From assembly GCF_016876135.2 (NCBI RefSeq), contig NZ_JACAOD020000013.1, forward strand, positions 1 to 11,973: a stretch of 11,973 nucleotides of DNA. The letters are read 5' to 3'. This stretch comes from Candidatus Phytoplasma meliae (GTDB lineage Bacteria > Bacillota_I > Bacilli_A > Acholeplasmatales > Acholeplasmataceae). The notes beneath the pieces were generated by a model that was not told the DNA's origin, searched no databases, and saw nothing but the letters and a program-made list of their open reading frames with translations. Shown piece after piece: positions 1 through 5,345 of the stretch (its first letter is position 1; each line of letters starts with the position of its first letter). The position numbers and the translations under genes are program-made.

Positions 1-49
1 AAAAACAAGTTTTATGCTCAAAATTAGTATTTATTCAATAGTTTAGAGT

Positions 50-88
50 AAAAAAATAAAGAACTAATCTTTTAGAGAATAGTTCTTT
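50..88 (-). terminator. Rho-independent terminator of the first DUF2963-type gene
   Basis: Inverted arms AAAGAACTA (58-66) and TAGTTCTTT (80-88) form a 9-bp perfect stem around a 13-nt loop. Read on the minus strand, the stem is followed by TTTATTTTTTT, the U-rich tail expected of an intrinsic terminator. It lies 14 bases past the stop codon of the minus-strand gene that ends at 102. The plus strand has no comparable T run after the stem, so it probably works in one direction only. The rest of bases 1-101 shows no gene. Confidence 0.75.
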
Positions 89-101
89 GGTTTGATATTT
101 G

Positions 102-833
102 TTACTTTTTGTGTTGGTTATAGAGTTTAATTGCTTGTTGTTTAAGTTGTTGGGATTGGTTATATAATTCTTCGCCTTGTTGACACAAACTCTCTGCCTC
201 TATTATTTGTTGGGGAATAAAGTTTGATGCGATTGATTTAAACGGTTTGTGTTCGGTAATGGATTTGATATTGCCATTTTCATTGTAATAGGTAGTTTTG
301 ATTTGCTCCCCTGTTATTGAGTTATATTCGAAAATTATCCAGATAGAGCCATCTTTGTTGTAGTAGAACGATTTGGTTATTTTCCTTGTATTTTCATCAA
401 ATTTATAGATACGGTTAATATTACTGTCTTTGTTATAATAAGTGGTTTTGATTTTTTTACCATTTTGATTGCACTCTTCGGTGTACCAAATGGTGCCATC
501 TATGCAGTATGAAATTTGTTTTGTTTGGTTGCCTGTTTTTTGATTGTAGTAGGTAATAGATAAGATAGTGTTAATATCTTTGTAGTATTCAACTTTTGGT
601 GGATATTTGTGGGATAAGCGTTGTTTTGCTTCTTTCCTTTCTTTATCACCTTCTTTTTTCTCTTTTTTGATTAAGTTACCCATTTCTTGCTTCATTGGTG
701 ATGGGGTTTTTGGAGTTTGTAAAGATTGGTGATTGTTGTAAAAATAACATCCTACTAATAATGAAATGATGATAGCAATAATAATAACTGTAATAATTGA
801 TTTAGGATTTAATTTAAGGGAGCACTTTTGCAT
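102..833 (-). CDS. DUF2963-type membrane-anchored repeat protein (intact copy)
   Basis: 243 residues. After a short basic N-terminus (K3, K7, K11), one hydrophobic segment spans about residues 12-32. It contains LVGC at 26-29, which matches a lipobox, so the protein could be a lipoprotein or an uncleaved type II anchored protein. Residues 50-80 are a very charged Lys/Glu linker. Residues 93-195 hold about four imperfect 25-residue repeats of the form YYN-x2-G-x-I-x4-EYN-x2-T-G-x-x-I-K-T; the best are at 131-154, 156-179 and 181-195. This pattern is the phytoplasma DUF2963 family as I know it. The C-terminus (205-243) is Gln-rich and probably helical, ending YNQHKK. A broken paralog lies directly upstream on the same strand. 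No clear Shine-Dalgarno is seen before the ATG, and the promoter-like region has an unusually short spacer. The function is unknown; an extracellular or surface role in the host is inference. Confidence 0.8.
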   Translation of the reverse strand: MQKCSLKLNPKSIITVIIIAIIISLLVGCYFYNNHQSLQTPKTPSPMKQEMGNLIKKEKKEGDKERKEAKQRLSHKYPPKVEYYKDINTILSITYYNQKTGNQTKQISYCIDGTIWYTEECNQNGKKIKTTYYNKDSNINRIYKFDENTRKITKSFYYNKDGSIWIIFEYNSITGEQIKTTYYNENGNIKSITEHKPFKSIASNFIPQQIIEAESLCQQGEELYNQSQQLKQQAIKLYNQHKK

Positions 834-872
834 TTTTAATGTTTCTTTTCTTTATGTTAGCATATATACTTC

Positions 873-892
873 ATTATACTTATTTTTTGTAA
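873..892 (-). promoter_or_regulatory. Promoter-like region of the intact DUF2963 gene, with collapsed spacer
   Basis: On the minus strand there is a perfect TATAAT (873-878), 39 bases upstream of the ATG at 833. The sequence aligns with the promoter of the neighbouring paralog: both read ATTATACT, then a T run, then G(T/C)AAG and later ATGCTTAGTTT on the plus strand. Here the run is only 6 T (883-888), so the -35-like TTACAA (887-892) is 8 bases from the -10, far from the optimal 17. I see no better -35 at 16-18 bases. As it stands this should be a weak or silent promoter unless an activator helps. Confidence 0.5.
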
Positions 893-961
893 GTTTTATG
901 CTTAGTTTTGAGAACAGAAAAGAAAAGAAGTTCAATTTGTATTGAGTCTTTGGTTAATTAG

Positions 962-1755
962 CTATTTCTTTTTGTTGTGTTGGTTATATAAATCCATTGC
1001 TTCTTGGTAGAGGGATTGGGAGTGGAGTTGTTTGGCTTGTTGGATTTGTTGGGGTGTAAAGTTTGAAGTGACTTCTTTTGTTATTTCCCCTGTTGATGTA
1101 TCATTTTCGTTGTAAAAGGTAACTCTGAAGTAATGTATGTTTTGTGGGAATTTTGATAGGTCATCAAATTGTCTGATGGATTGGATGGTGCCATCGGGGT
1201 TGTATAAGATAGTGTTGGTTGGGTTTCCTGTGGTTGGGTTGTATTCGTTAATGGTGCAAGGGGTGGCCTTTATCCTGATAGCTAATTTCTTGAATTTTTT
1301 TACCTGTATTTAAGTCGTATTCGGTAATTTCATCGATGGTGCCATTATTGTTGTAACAGGTAGATTTGTAGTAGTGTTTTGAGGGCGAGACAAATGGGTT
1401 GTATTCGTAGATGTAGTAGATGGATCCATTATTGTGGTATTGAGTTTATTTAATTTGTTTACCTGTGGATGGGTCGAATTCGTTGATGAAATCCATAGTG
1501 CCATTGTCGTGGTAGTGGGTATATTTGGTTTGGTAGCCTGTTTGTTGGTTGTATTCGTCAATGGTGCAGATGTTTCCATTAGAGTAGTATGTGGTTTTTG
1601 TCTGATATTTATGGGGCGAAGAGGATAAGTTATTTTTGAAATAATAAAAACCCAAGCCAATTAATACCAAGGAAACAACAACAACTGTGATAACAATTCA
1701 GTTTAGTTTTTGATTTAGGCGGTTGATAAGGATAAAAATTAGGTTTATTTTGCAT
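962..1755 (-). pseudogene. Broken DUF2963-type membrane-anchored repeat protein
   Basis: A paralog of the gene at 102-833, with ATG at 1753-1755 and a good Shine-Dalgarno AAGGAG (1765-1770) 9 bases upstream. Three lesions interrupt it. (a) The start frame (MQNKPNFYPY... to KTKLN) is lost near 1690-1701, just before the hydrophobic segment VITVVVVSLVLIGLGF, which lies in another frame. (b) An in-frame TAA at 1446-1448 follows ...STGKQIK, and the repeats continue after it (TQYHNNGSIYYIYEYN). (c) A shift near 1258-1270 moves the reading to TINEYNPTTGNPTN and on to the stop at 962-964. Joined across the breaks, it encodes an anchor, about six DUF2963-like repeats, and a Gln-rich tail ending LYNQHNKKK, like the neighbour's YNQHKK. 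The longest open piece is 1446-1670 (about 74 codons). Decay is the simplest reading; sequencing error at three sites is less likely. Confidence 0.75.
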
Positions 1756-1817
1756 TTTTTAGTGCTCCTTTTTGTTTTTAGTGTGTTGTACCTTCTTTAT
1801 TTTATTGTACATGTTTC

Positions 1818-1845
1818 ATTATACTATTTTTTTTTTTTTTTGCAA
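1818..1845 (-). promoter_or_regulatory. Sigma-70 promoter with a 15-T homopolymer in its spacer
   Basis: Minus-strand -35 TTGCAA (1840-1845) and perfect -10 TATAAT (1818-1823), separated by 16 bases, serve the DUF2963 gene starting at 1755; the leader would be about 55 nt. The plus strand has 15 consecutive T (1827-1841), which fill nearly the whole spacer. Slippage in this run would change -35/-10 spacing one base at a time. The related promoter of the neighbour has 6 T. Spacer homopolymers of this kind switch vlp surface lipoprotein genes in Mycoplasma hyorhinis; applying that model here is inference. Confidence 0.65.
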
Positions 1846-1928
1846 GAAAGATGCTTAGTTTAGTTATGATTTAGCAATCACACTTAACTATTTTGTGTTA
1901 TTTTTTACTACTATTTAGCATTAGCAGA

Positions 1929-1957
1929 TTGACAAATAAATATTTATTTATTATAAT
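1929..1957 (+). promoter_or_regulatory. Consensus sigma-70 promoter of the YqaJ-family nuclease gene
   Basis: TTGACA (1929-1934), a 17-base spacer and TATAAT (1952-1957) match the consensus exactly. Transcription would start near 1964 and give a leader of about 140 nt before the ATG at 2107. The leader begins with TAGGTGTTTAAA (1966-1977), repeated exactly in the rpsU leader at 2975-2986. The rest of the gap up to 2106 is AT-rich with no gene that I can see. No strong Shine-Dalgarno precedes 2107. Confidence 0.85.
1934..1949. promoter_or_regulatory. 16-bp perfect palindrome between -35 and -10 (operator candidate)
   Basis: AAATAAATATTTATTT is its own reverse complement and fills almost the entire spacer of the consensus promoter at 1929-1957. 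A dimeric repressor bound here would block RNA polymerase. All-A/T palindromes do arise by chance in such AT-rich DNA, so the operator role is inferred from position and perfection only. Confidence 0.4.
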
Positions 1958-2106
1958 ATATACTATAGGTGTTTAAATAAAAAAATATTAATAAAATTTG
2001 TTACTTTTATTTTATTATTGGCTGTTTTCTACTACTTTTTATATGCATATAGCATAAGTTATTTAGTTATTTTATTGATTAGTTAAAAACAAGAAAATGG
2101 GATTAT

Positions 2107-2685
2107 ATGGAGTTAGAACAAAACACCTTGGCTTGGCATCAACATCGCAAAAAATATATTAATGCTTCTGAAGTAGCAGCTATCATGGGGCTTAATCCTT
2201 TTGAAACTAAAGAGCAATTATTACAAAGAAAACTTTTTGATCTTAAAATCACAGATAATGCAGCGATGCAACAAGGACGCATTTTAGAACCTAAAGCACG
2301 TTCTTTTTTTAATAAAAGTAGAAATTTTAATTTTAAACCTAAGGTTTTTGTTAAAGATTTTATGTCAGCTTCTTTAGATGGTTGGGATGAAAAAACTCAA
2401 AGTTTATTAGAAATTAAATGTCCTATGTCTTTAAACACATTAACTTGGCGCACTTTTTTACAATGCAACAAAATTCCTATTTTTTATTATGCTCAAGTTC
2501 AAGCTCAAATATATTGCTCTTCTTCCTTTAAAGCTTATTTTTTGTTATATCAAAACGATCAAAATCATAAAACTAAAGAAGTGTTAGAAGATCCTCGATT
2601 TATTAAAGAAATGATTAAAGAGTGTAGTGTTTTTTTTCAATTATTGCAAAAAAGTAAAATGACAAAAGAACAATTAAAATTGTAA
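2107..2685 (+). CDS. YqaJ/lambda-exonuclease-family recombination nuclease
   Basis: 192 residues with the landmarks of the YqaJ viral recombinase (PD-(D/E)XK, lambda exonuclease-like) fold in order: W10-x3-R14 and the ASE motif at 20-22 in the N-terminal helix region, GRILE with E61, ASLDG with D91, LEIKCP with E102 and K104, and YAQVQAQ with Q130 to Q134. D91, E102 and K104 are the expected metal-binding and catalytic residues, so the nuclease core looks intact. Family members resect DNA ends 5' to 3' to make single strands for a phage-type annealing protein (RecT/Bet). No such partner is in the window, and the gene stands alone between its own promoter and the rpsU promoter. Its length is near the minimum for the family. 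It may be a prophage-derived or mobile-unit remnant kept for DNA repair. Family assignment is confident; the role is inferred. Confidence 0.85.
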   Translation: MELEQNTLAWHQHRKKYINASEVAAIMGLNPFETKEQLLQRKLFDLKITDNAAMQQGRILEPKARSFFNKSRNFNFKPKVFVKDFMSASLDGWDEKTQSLLEIKCPMSLNTLTWRTFLQCNKIPIFYYAQVQAQIYCSSSFKAYFLLYQNDQNHKTKEVLEDPRFIKEMIKECSVFFQLLQKSKMTKEQLKL

Positions 2686-2884
2686 ATTATTACCACCTTT
2701 GCTAATTTTACTTTTTGATATTTTGATATGCTCGCATTAATTGCTTTTATTTTTTCAAAAAAGCCAAATAATTAACATGATACATTTTTTTAACTTTTGT
2801 GATTATTTAGTTAATTTGATTTTGGTCTGAATTTTATTGATAAATTTATTTTTTGAACAAATTTTAACAAAAAGAATAAAAAAA
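2686..2884. other. Intergenic stretch without a recognisable gene
   Basis: AT-rich spacer between the nuclease gene and the rpsU promoter. Only short, unsupported frames are present, and none has a Shine-Dalgarno. A weak hairpin (GCTTTT at 2743-2748 with AAAAGC at 2759-2764) has no U tail on either strand, so I see no clear terminator for the nuclease transcript. Read-through into rpsU is possible. Confidence 0.6.
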
Positions 2885-2913
2885 TTGACAATTAAGAAAA
2901 AAAAAGATATAAT
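2885..2913 (+). promoter_or_regulatory. Consensus sigma-70 promoter of rpsU
   Basis: TTGACA (2885-2890), a 17-base spacer rich in A, and TATAAT (2908-2913) match the consensus exactly. A second, overlapping TATAAT lies at 2913-2918. The leader would be about 110 nt and contains TAGGTGTTTAAA (2975-2986), shared with the nuclease leader, inside a possible weak hairpin ATTTTTA/TAAAAAT. A promoter this strong fits a ribosomal protein gene. Confidence 0.85.
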
Positions 2914-3028
2914 ATAATTAGTTATTTTGTTTGAAATTAGCTTGGATATTTATTTTGATTTTTTTGAACATTTTTAGGTGTTTAAAAATATAATTAATAC
3001 GAAATACGAATGAAAAAGGAGGTATTTG

Positions 3029-3202
3029 ATGTCAAAAACTTTTTTCCGCAAAGGGGAAACTATCGAAGAAACATTAAGACGTTTTAAGCGCGAAGTTTCT
3101 AAATCTGGTGTTTTAGCGGAGGCGCGCCGTAAAGAACATTATATTAAACCTAGCGTACAAAGAAAAAATCGTCAAAAAAGTATACGTAATAAAAAACGTT
3201 AG
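3029..3202 (+). CDS. rpsU: 30S ribosomal protein S21 (bS21)
   Basis: 57 residues beginning [19 protein letters not shown] and ending in a very basic tail, [10 protein letters not shown]. The order [13 protein letters not shown], then [15 protein letters not shown], then the basic tail is the S21 signature. S21 sits on the 30S platform near the anti-Shine-Dalgarno end of 16S rRNA and assists initiation. The start is fixed by the strongest ribosome-binding site in the window, AAGGAGG (3016-3022), 6 bases before the ATG. It is a single-gene unit with a consensus promoter and its own terminator. In Bacillus rpsU also lies upstream of the ybeY-era-sigA region, so its position here is conserved, although the genes that intervene in Bacillus are absent. 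Confidence 0.95.
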   Translation: MSKTFFRKGETIEETLRRFKREVSKSGVLAEARRKEHYIKPSVQRKNRQKSIRNKKR

Positions 3203-3211
3203 AATGAATAA

Positions 3212-3248
3212 AAAAGGCTACTTGAAAAAAGTTGCTTTTTTTGTTTTT
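3212..3248 (+). terminator. Rho-independent terminator of rpsU
   Basis: Arms 3212-3223 (AAAAGGCTACTT) and 3229-3240 (AAGTTGCTTTTT) pair over 12 positions, with one T-T mismatch and one G-T pair, around the loop GAAAA. The stem runs into a T-rich tail (3236-3248). It begins 9 bases after the rpsU stop. Confidence 0.8.
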
Positions 3249-3567
3249 ATTATGTCATTCTCATCATTCCTTAGCACAACCCCTATTTTATATACCCTTT
3301 ATGAGTGTTGATTCTCCTAAATAATTAATGCAGTCAATTAATTTATCAATCAAGCTAAAGCATTTATACACTTGTTAATTTATTAACTTTTAATTCTAAA
3401 ATTTTGAAACCTTAAAAAATTAATTAAAAACATAAATATATTTCATTTCCTCAAAAAACCCAAAATAGTTAACAAATATGATTAATATTGTTAATTAGTT
3501 TTAATAAAATCAATATATAGTTACTAATTGCTAACCACCACTCATTTATTCTTTTAGGATTTAATCA
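3249..3567. other. Intergenic region upstream of ybeY, with a dyad and only a weak promoter candidate
   Basis: No gene is visible in these 319 bases. An imperfect inverted repeat, TTAACAAATAT (3469-3479) and ATATTGTTAA (3485-3494), lies near the ybeY side. Just after it, TTAATT (3491-3496), 17 bases, then TATATA (3514-3519) is the best promoter I can find for the ybeY block. It is a poor match (about 3 of 6 and 4 of 6). The main promoter of the core block is therefore not securely located. If that weak promoter is real, the dyad could be an operator. Confidence 0.35.
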
Positions 3568-4062
3568 ATGAAAATCAAAATTCATAACCAAACTTCTTTT
3601 AACATAGATATTTACCAACAATTGCTAATTCAATTATTTCACACTATTGAAGAAACCCGCCAAATGCATCTTATTTTTGTAAATTCAGACACAATGCAAC
3701 AGTTAAATCTCTTTTATCGCCAAAAAAATGCTACTACAGATGTTTTATCTTTTCCTAATAATATTTCTAATTATCATCATTTAGAAGCCCAAGAACAAGA
3801 TAATTCTTTAGGAGATATCTTTATTTGTTGGCAACAAGCTAAAAAACAAGCCGACAATTTAAGACATAGTTTAGAAAGAGAAATCGCCTTTTTAGCAGTT
3901 CATGGTTTTTTGCACCTTAAAGGGTATCAACATCGCAATCCAGAAGAATTACAAAAAATGGTTGATTTACAAGAGCAGATTTTACAAAAAAGTAATTTAT
4001 CGCGGCCTACCGTTGCTAAAACACAAACCATCACAAAAATAACGAAAAACATAAAAAAATGA
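3568..4062 (+). CDS. ybeY: Endoribonuclease YbeY (16S rRNA 3'-end maturation and ribosome quality control)
   Basis: 164 residues, normal for the family. The zinc site HGFLHLKGYQH (residues 112-122) supplies the three His ligands H112, H116 and H122. The usual Asp in GYDH is Gln here (Q121), but all ligands are kept. TTDVLSFP (56-63) and LGDIFIC (81-87) are the other conserved blocks. YbeY acts on rRNA in 30S maturation, in the same process as Era next door. A Shine-Dalgarno AGGA (3556-3559) lies 8 bases upstream. The Lys/Thr-rich tail (about 145-164) looks unstructured. The stop TGA (4060-4062) overlaps an in-frame ATG of era, suggesting translational coupling. In Bacillus dgkA and cdd separate these two genes; here they are absent. 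Confidence 0.93.
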   Translation: MKIKIHNQTSFNIDIYQQLLIQLFHTIEETRQMHLIFVNSDTMQQLNLFYRQKNATTDVLSFPNNISNYHHLEAQEQDNSLGDIFICWQQAKKQADNLRHSLEREIAFLAVHGFLHLKGYQHRNPEELQKMVDLQEQILQKSNLSRPTVAKTQTITKITKNIKK

Positions 4063-4070
4063 GGATAAAT

Positions 4071-4961
4071 ATGAATTTTAAATCAGGTTTTATTTCTATT
4101 TTGGGGCGCCCCAATGTTGGTAAGTCAACTCTTCTTAATGTTTTAATCAACCAAAAAATAGCTATTACAAGCCACAAACCACAAACTACTAGAAATAAAA
4201 TTATTGGTATTTGTCATGAACAAGATGCTCAATATATTTTTTTAGACACTCCCGGAATTAACACATATAAACATTTATTAAATCAAAAAATGAATCATAT
4301 TGCCTTTCAAAGTATTAGTGATGCTGATGTTATCTTATTTTTAACAGATTCCCTTTATCAACCTCAGGAAGAATTTTTATTAAAAACTATTTTTACCAAA
4401 TTAAAATCCAATTTAAAAGCTATCTTTTTAGTTGTTAATAAAATTGATTGTTTCAAGCAGCAAAATCAAATAGACGCTATTATTTTAAGTTATTTAAAGC
4501 ATTTTCCTTTTCAAAACGTCATTCCCTTATCTGCTATTAAAGGTCAAAATCTTGATAAGTTAAAAAGCACTATTTTACAAAATATTCCTTTAGGGGTTCC
4601 TTATTATCCCAAAGACATGATAACTGATCAAAAAAAAGAGTTTTTGATATCAGAGATTATTCGTGAAAAAATTCTTTATTATGTTCATGAGGAAATACCA
4701 CATTCAGCCGCTGTTATAATCGAAAAAATAGAAAAAAAAACAAAAGTTTTAATTGAAATATGGGCTGTCATTTTGGTGGAAAGAAGTTCTCAAAAGAAAA
4801 TTTTAATTGGATCGCAAGGCACTAAATTAAAACAAATAGGAACTGATGCTAGAAAAGAATTAAATGCACATTTAAACTTAAAAACCCACATTAACTTATG
4901 GGTCAAAGTCAAACCGAATTGGCGCAATCAAAAAGAAGAATTAAATCGTTTTGGCTATTAA
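4071..4961 (+). CDS. era: GTPase Era (30S ribosome assembly)
   Basis: 296 residues from the chosen start, the usual Era length. The GTPase domain shows G1 GRPNVGKS (12-19), the switch I region QTTR (38-41), G3 DTPG (59-62), G4 NKID (123-126) and G5 SAI (154-156). The linker has EIPHSAAV (208-215). The C-terminal KH domain has ILIGSQGTKLKQIGTDAR (244-261), with GSQG where most Eras have GKGG. Era binds the 3' end of 16S rRNA near the anti-Shine-Dalgarno and helps 30S maturation at the membrane. I prefer the ATG at 4071: GAGG (4061-4064) is correctly spaced 6 bases upstream, and Era proteins commonly begin with this type of N-terminus just before the G1 loop. An in-frame ATG at 4059 would add four residues and overlap the ybeY stop as ATGA. 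Confidence 0.95.
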   Translation: MNFKSGFISILGRPNVGKSTLLNVLINQKIAITSHKPQTTRNKIIGICHEQDAQYIFLDTPGINTYKHLLNQKMNHIAFQSISDADVILFLTDSLYQPQEEFLLKTIFTKLKSNLKAIFLVVNKIDCFKQQNQIDAIILSYLKHFPFQNVIPLSAIKGQNLDKLKSTILQNIPLGVPYYPKDMITDQKKEFLISEIIREKILYYVHEEIPHSAAVIIEKIEKKTKVLIEIWAVILVERSSQKKILIGSQGTKLKQIGTDARKELNAHLNLKTHINLWVKVKPNWRNQKEELNRFGY

Positions 4962-5047
4962 AACTTCGAAAAAAACAGCCACATCGTTTTTCCTTAAGGT
5001 TCGTTACGCGAATTAAACCAAAAAGCTAAAAAAAGAGAATAAAACTC

Positions 5048-5331
5048 ATGGATAACCAACATTTTTTCTACCTTATTTTGCAAATCATTCCAATCTTATC
5101 AATGATTTCGACAATCGTACTTATCGTACTTAATATAATAGCATTCAAAATCGGTTACAAAACTGGAAATTCTAGTAAAAAACTATCAACAATCAAATAT
5201 GCTTTATAATATTATTATTTGGACTATGTGGACTTTTTTACATTTACGGTTACATCAAAGACACTCGCGACTATTTTGATTCTGAAATGCAAAAACTAAA
5301 AGTAAATCAAAAAAACCAAAAACTTAAATGA
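5048..5331 (+). pseudogene. Small two-helix membrane protein gene, probably frameshifted
   Basis: From ATG 5048 a 53-codon frame (stop TAA 5207-5209) encodes one hydrophobic helix, about residues 7-33 (FFYLILQIIPILSMISTIV...), then a short basic stretch ending KYAL. At that stop a -1 shift opens 40 more codons (5209-5331): a second helix IILLFGLCGLFYIYGY and a charged tail ending QKNQKLK, with stop TGA at 5329-5331. Joined, this is a coherent protein of about 93 residues with two transmembrane segments, so a one-base loss near 5203-5210 is the likely cause. No slippery heptamer is seen, which argues against programmed frameshifting. The alternative is a genuine 53-residue single-helix protein followed by debris. 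No family is recognised. It sits between era and glyQS, where Bacillus has yqzL and recO. Confidence 0.5.
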
Positions 5332-5345
5332 AGGAGCTTTTGTTA

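Noticed and set aside
905..936. Imperfect inverted repeat TTGAGAAC/GTTCAA as terminator of the broken DUF2963 gene
   Set aside because: The stem needs a bulge and a 14-base loop and has no U tail on the minus strand.
1434..1628. 64-codon hydrophobic frame on the plus strand
   Set aside because: It is antisense to the DUF2963 repeats, has no Shine-Dalgarno, and its Val/Phe-rich content is what complemented Asn/Tyr codons give.
1310..1660. Thr/Asn/Pro-rich open frame of 116 codons on the minus strand
   Set aside because: It is an out-of-frame reading of the DUF2963 repeats of the broken gene; its low-complexity composition follows from the repeat codons, and the real repeats are in the other frames.
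1690..1710. Reading TGA as Trp to rescue the broken DUF2963 gene
   Set aside because: A TGA does stand near the first break, but ybeY and the 3' end of the small membrane gene stop at TGA, and Trp is TGG in the core genes, so UGA is a stop here. The other lesions would remain anyway.
2743..2764. Hairpin GCTTTT/AAAAGC after the nuclease gene as a terminator
   Set aside because: Only 6 bp, mostly A-T, with no U run after it on either strand.
2728..2775. Short frame MLALIAFIFSKKPNN as a small membrane peptide
   Set aside because: Only 15 codons, no ribosome-binding site and no conservation evidence.
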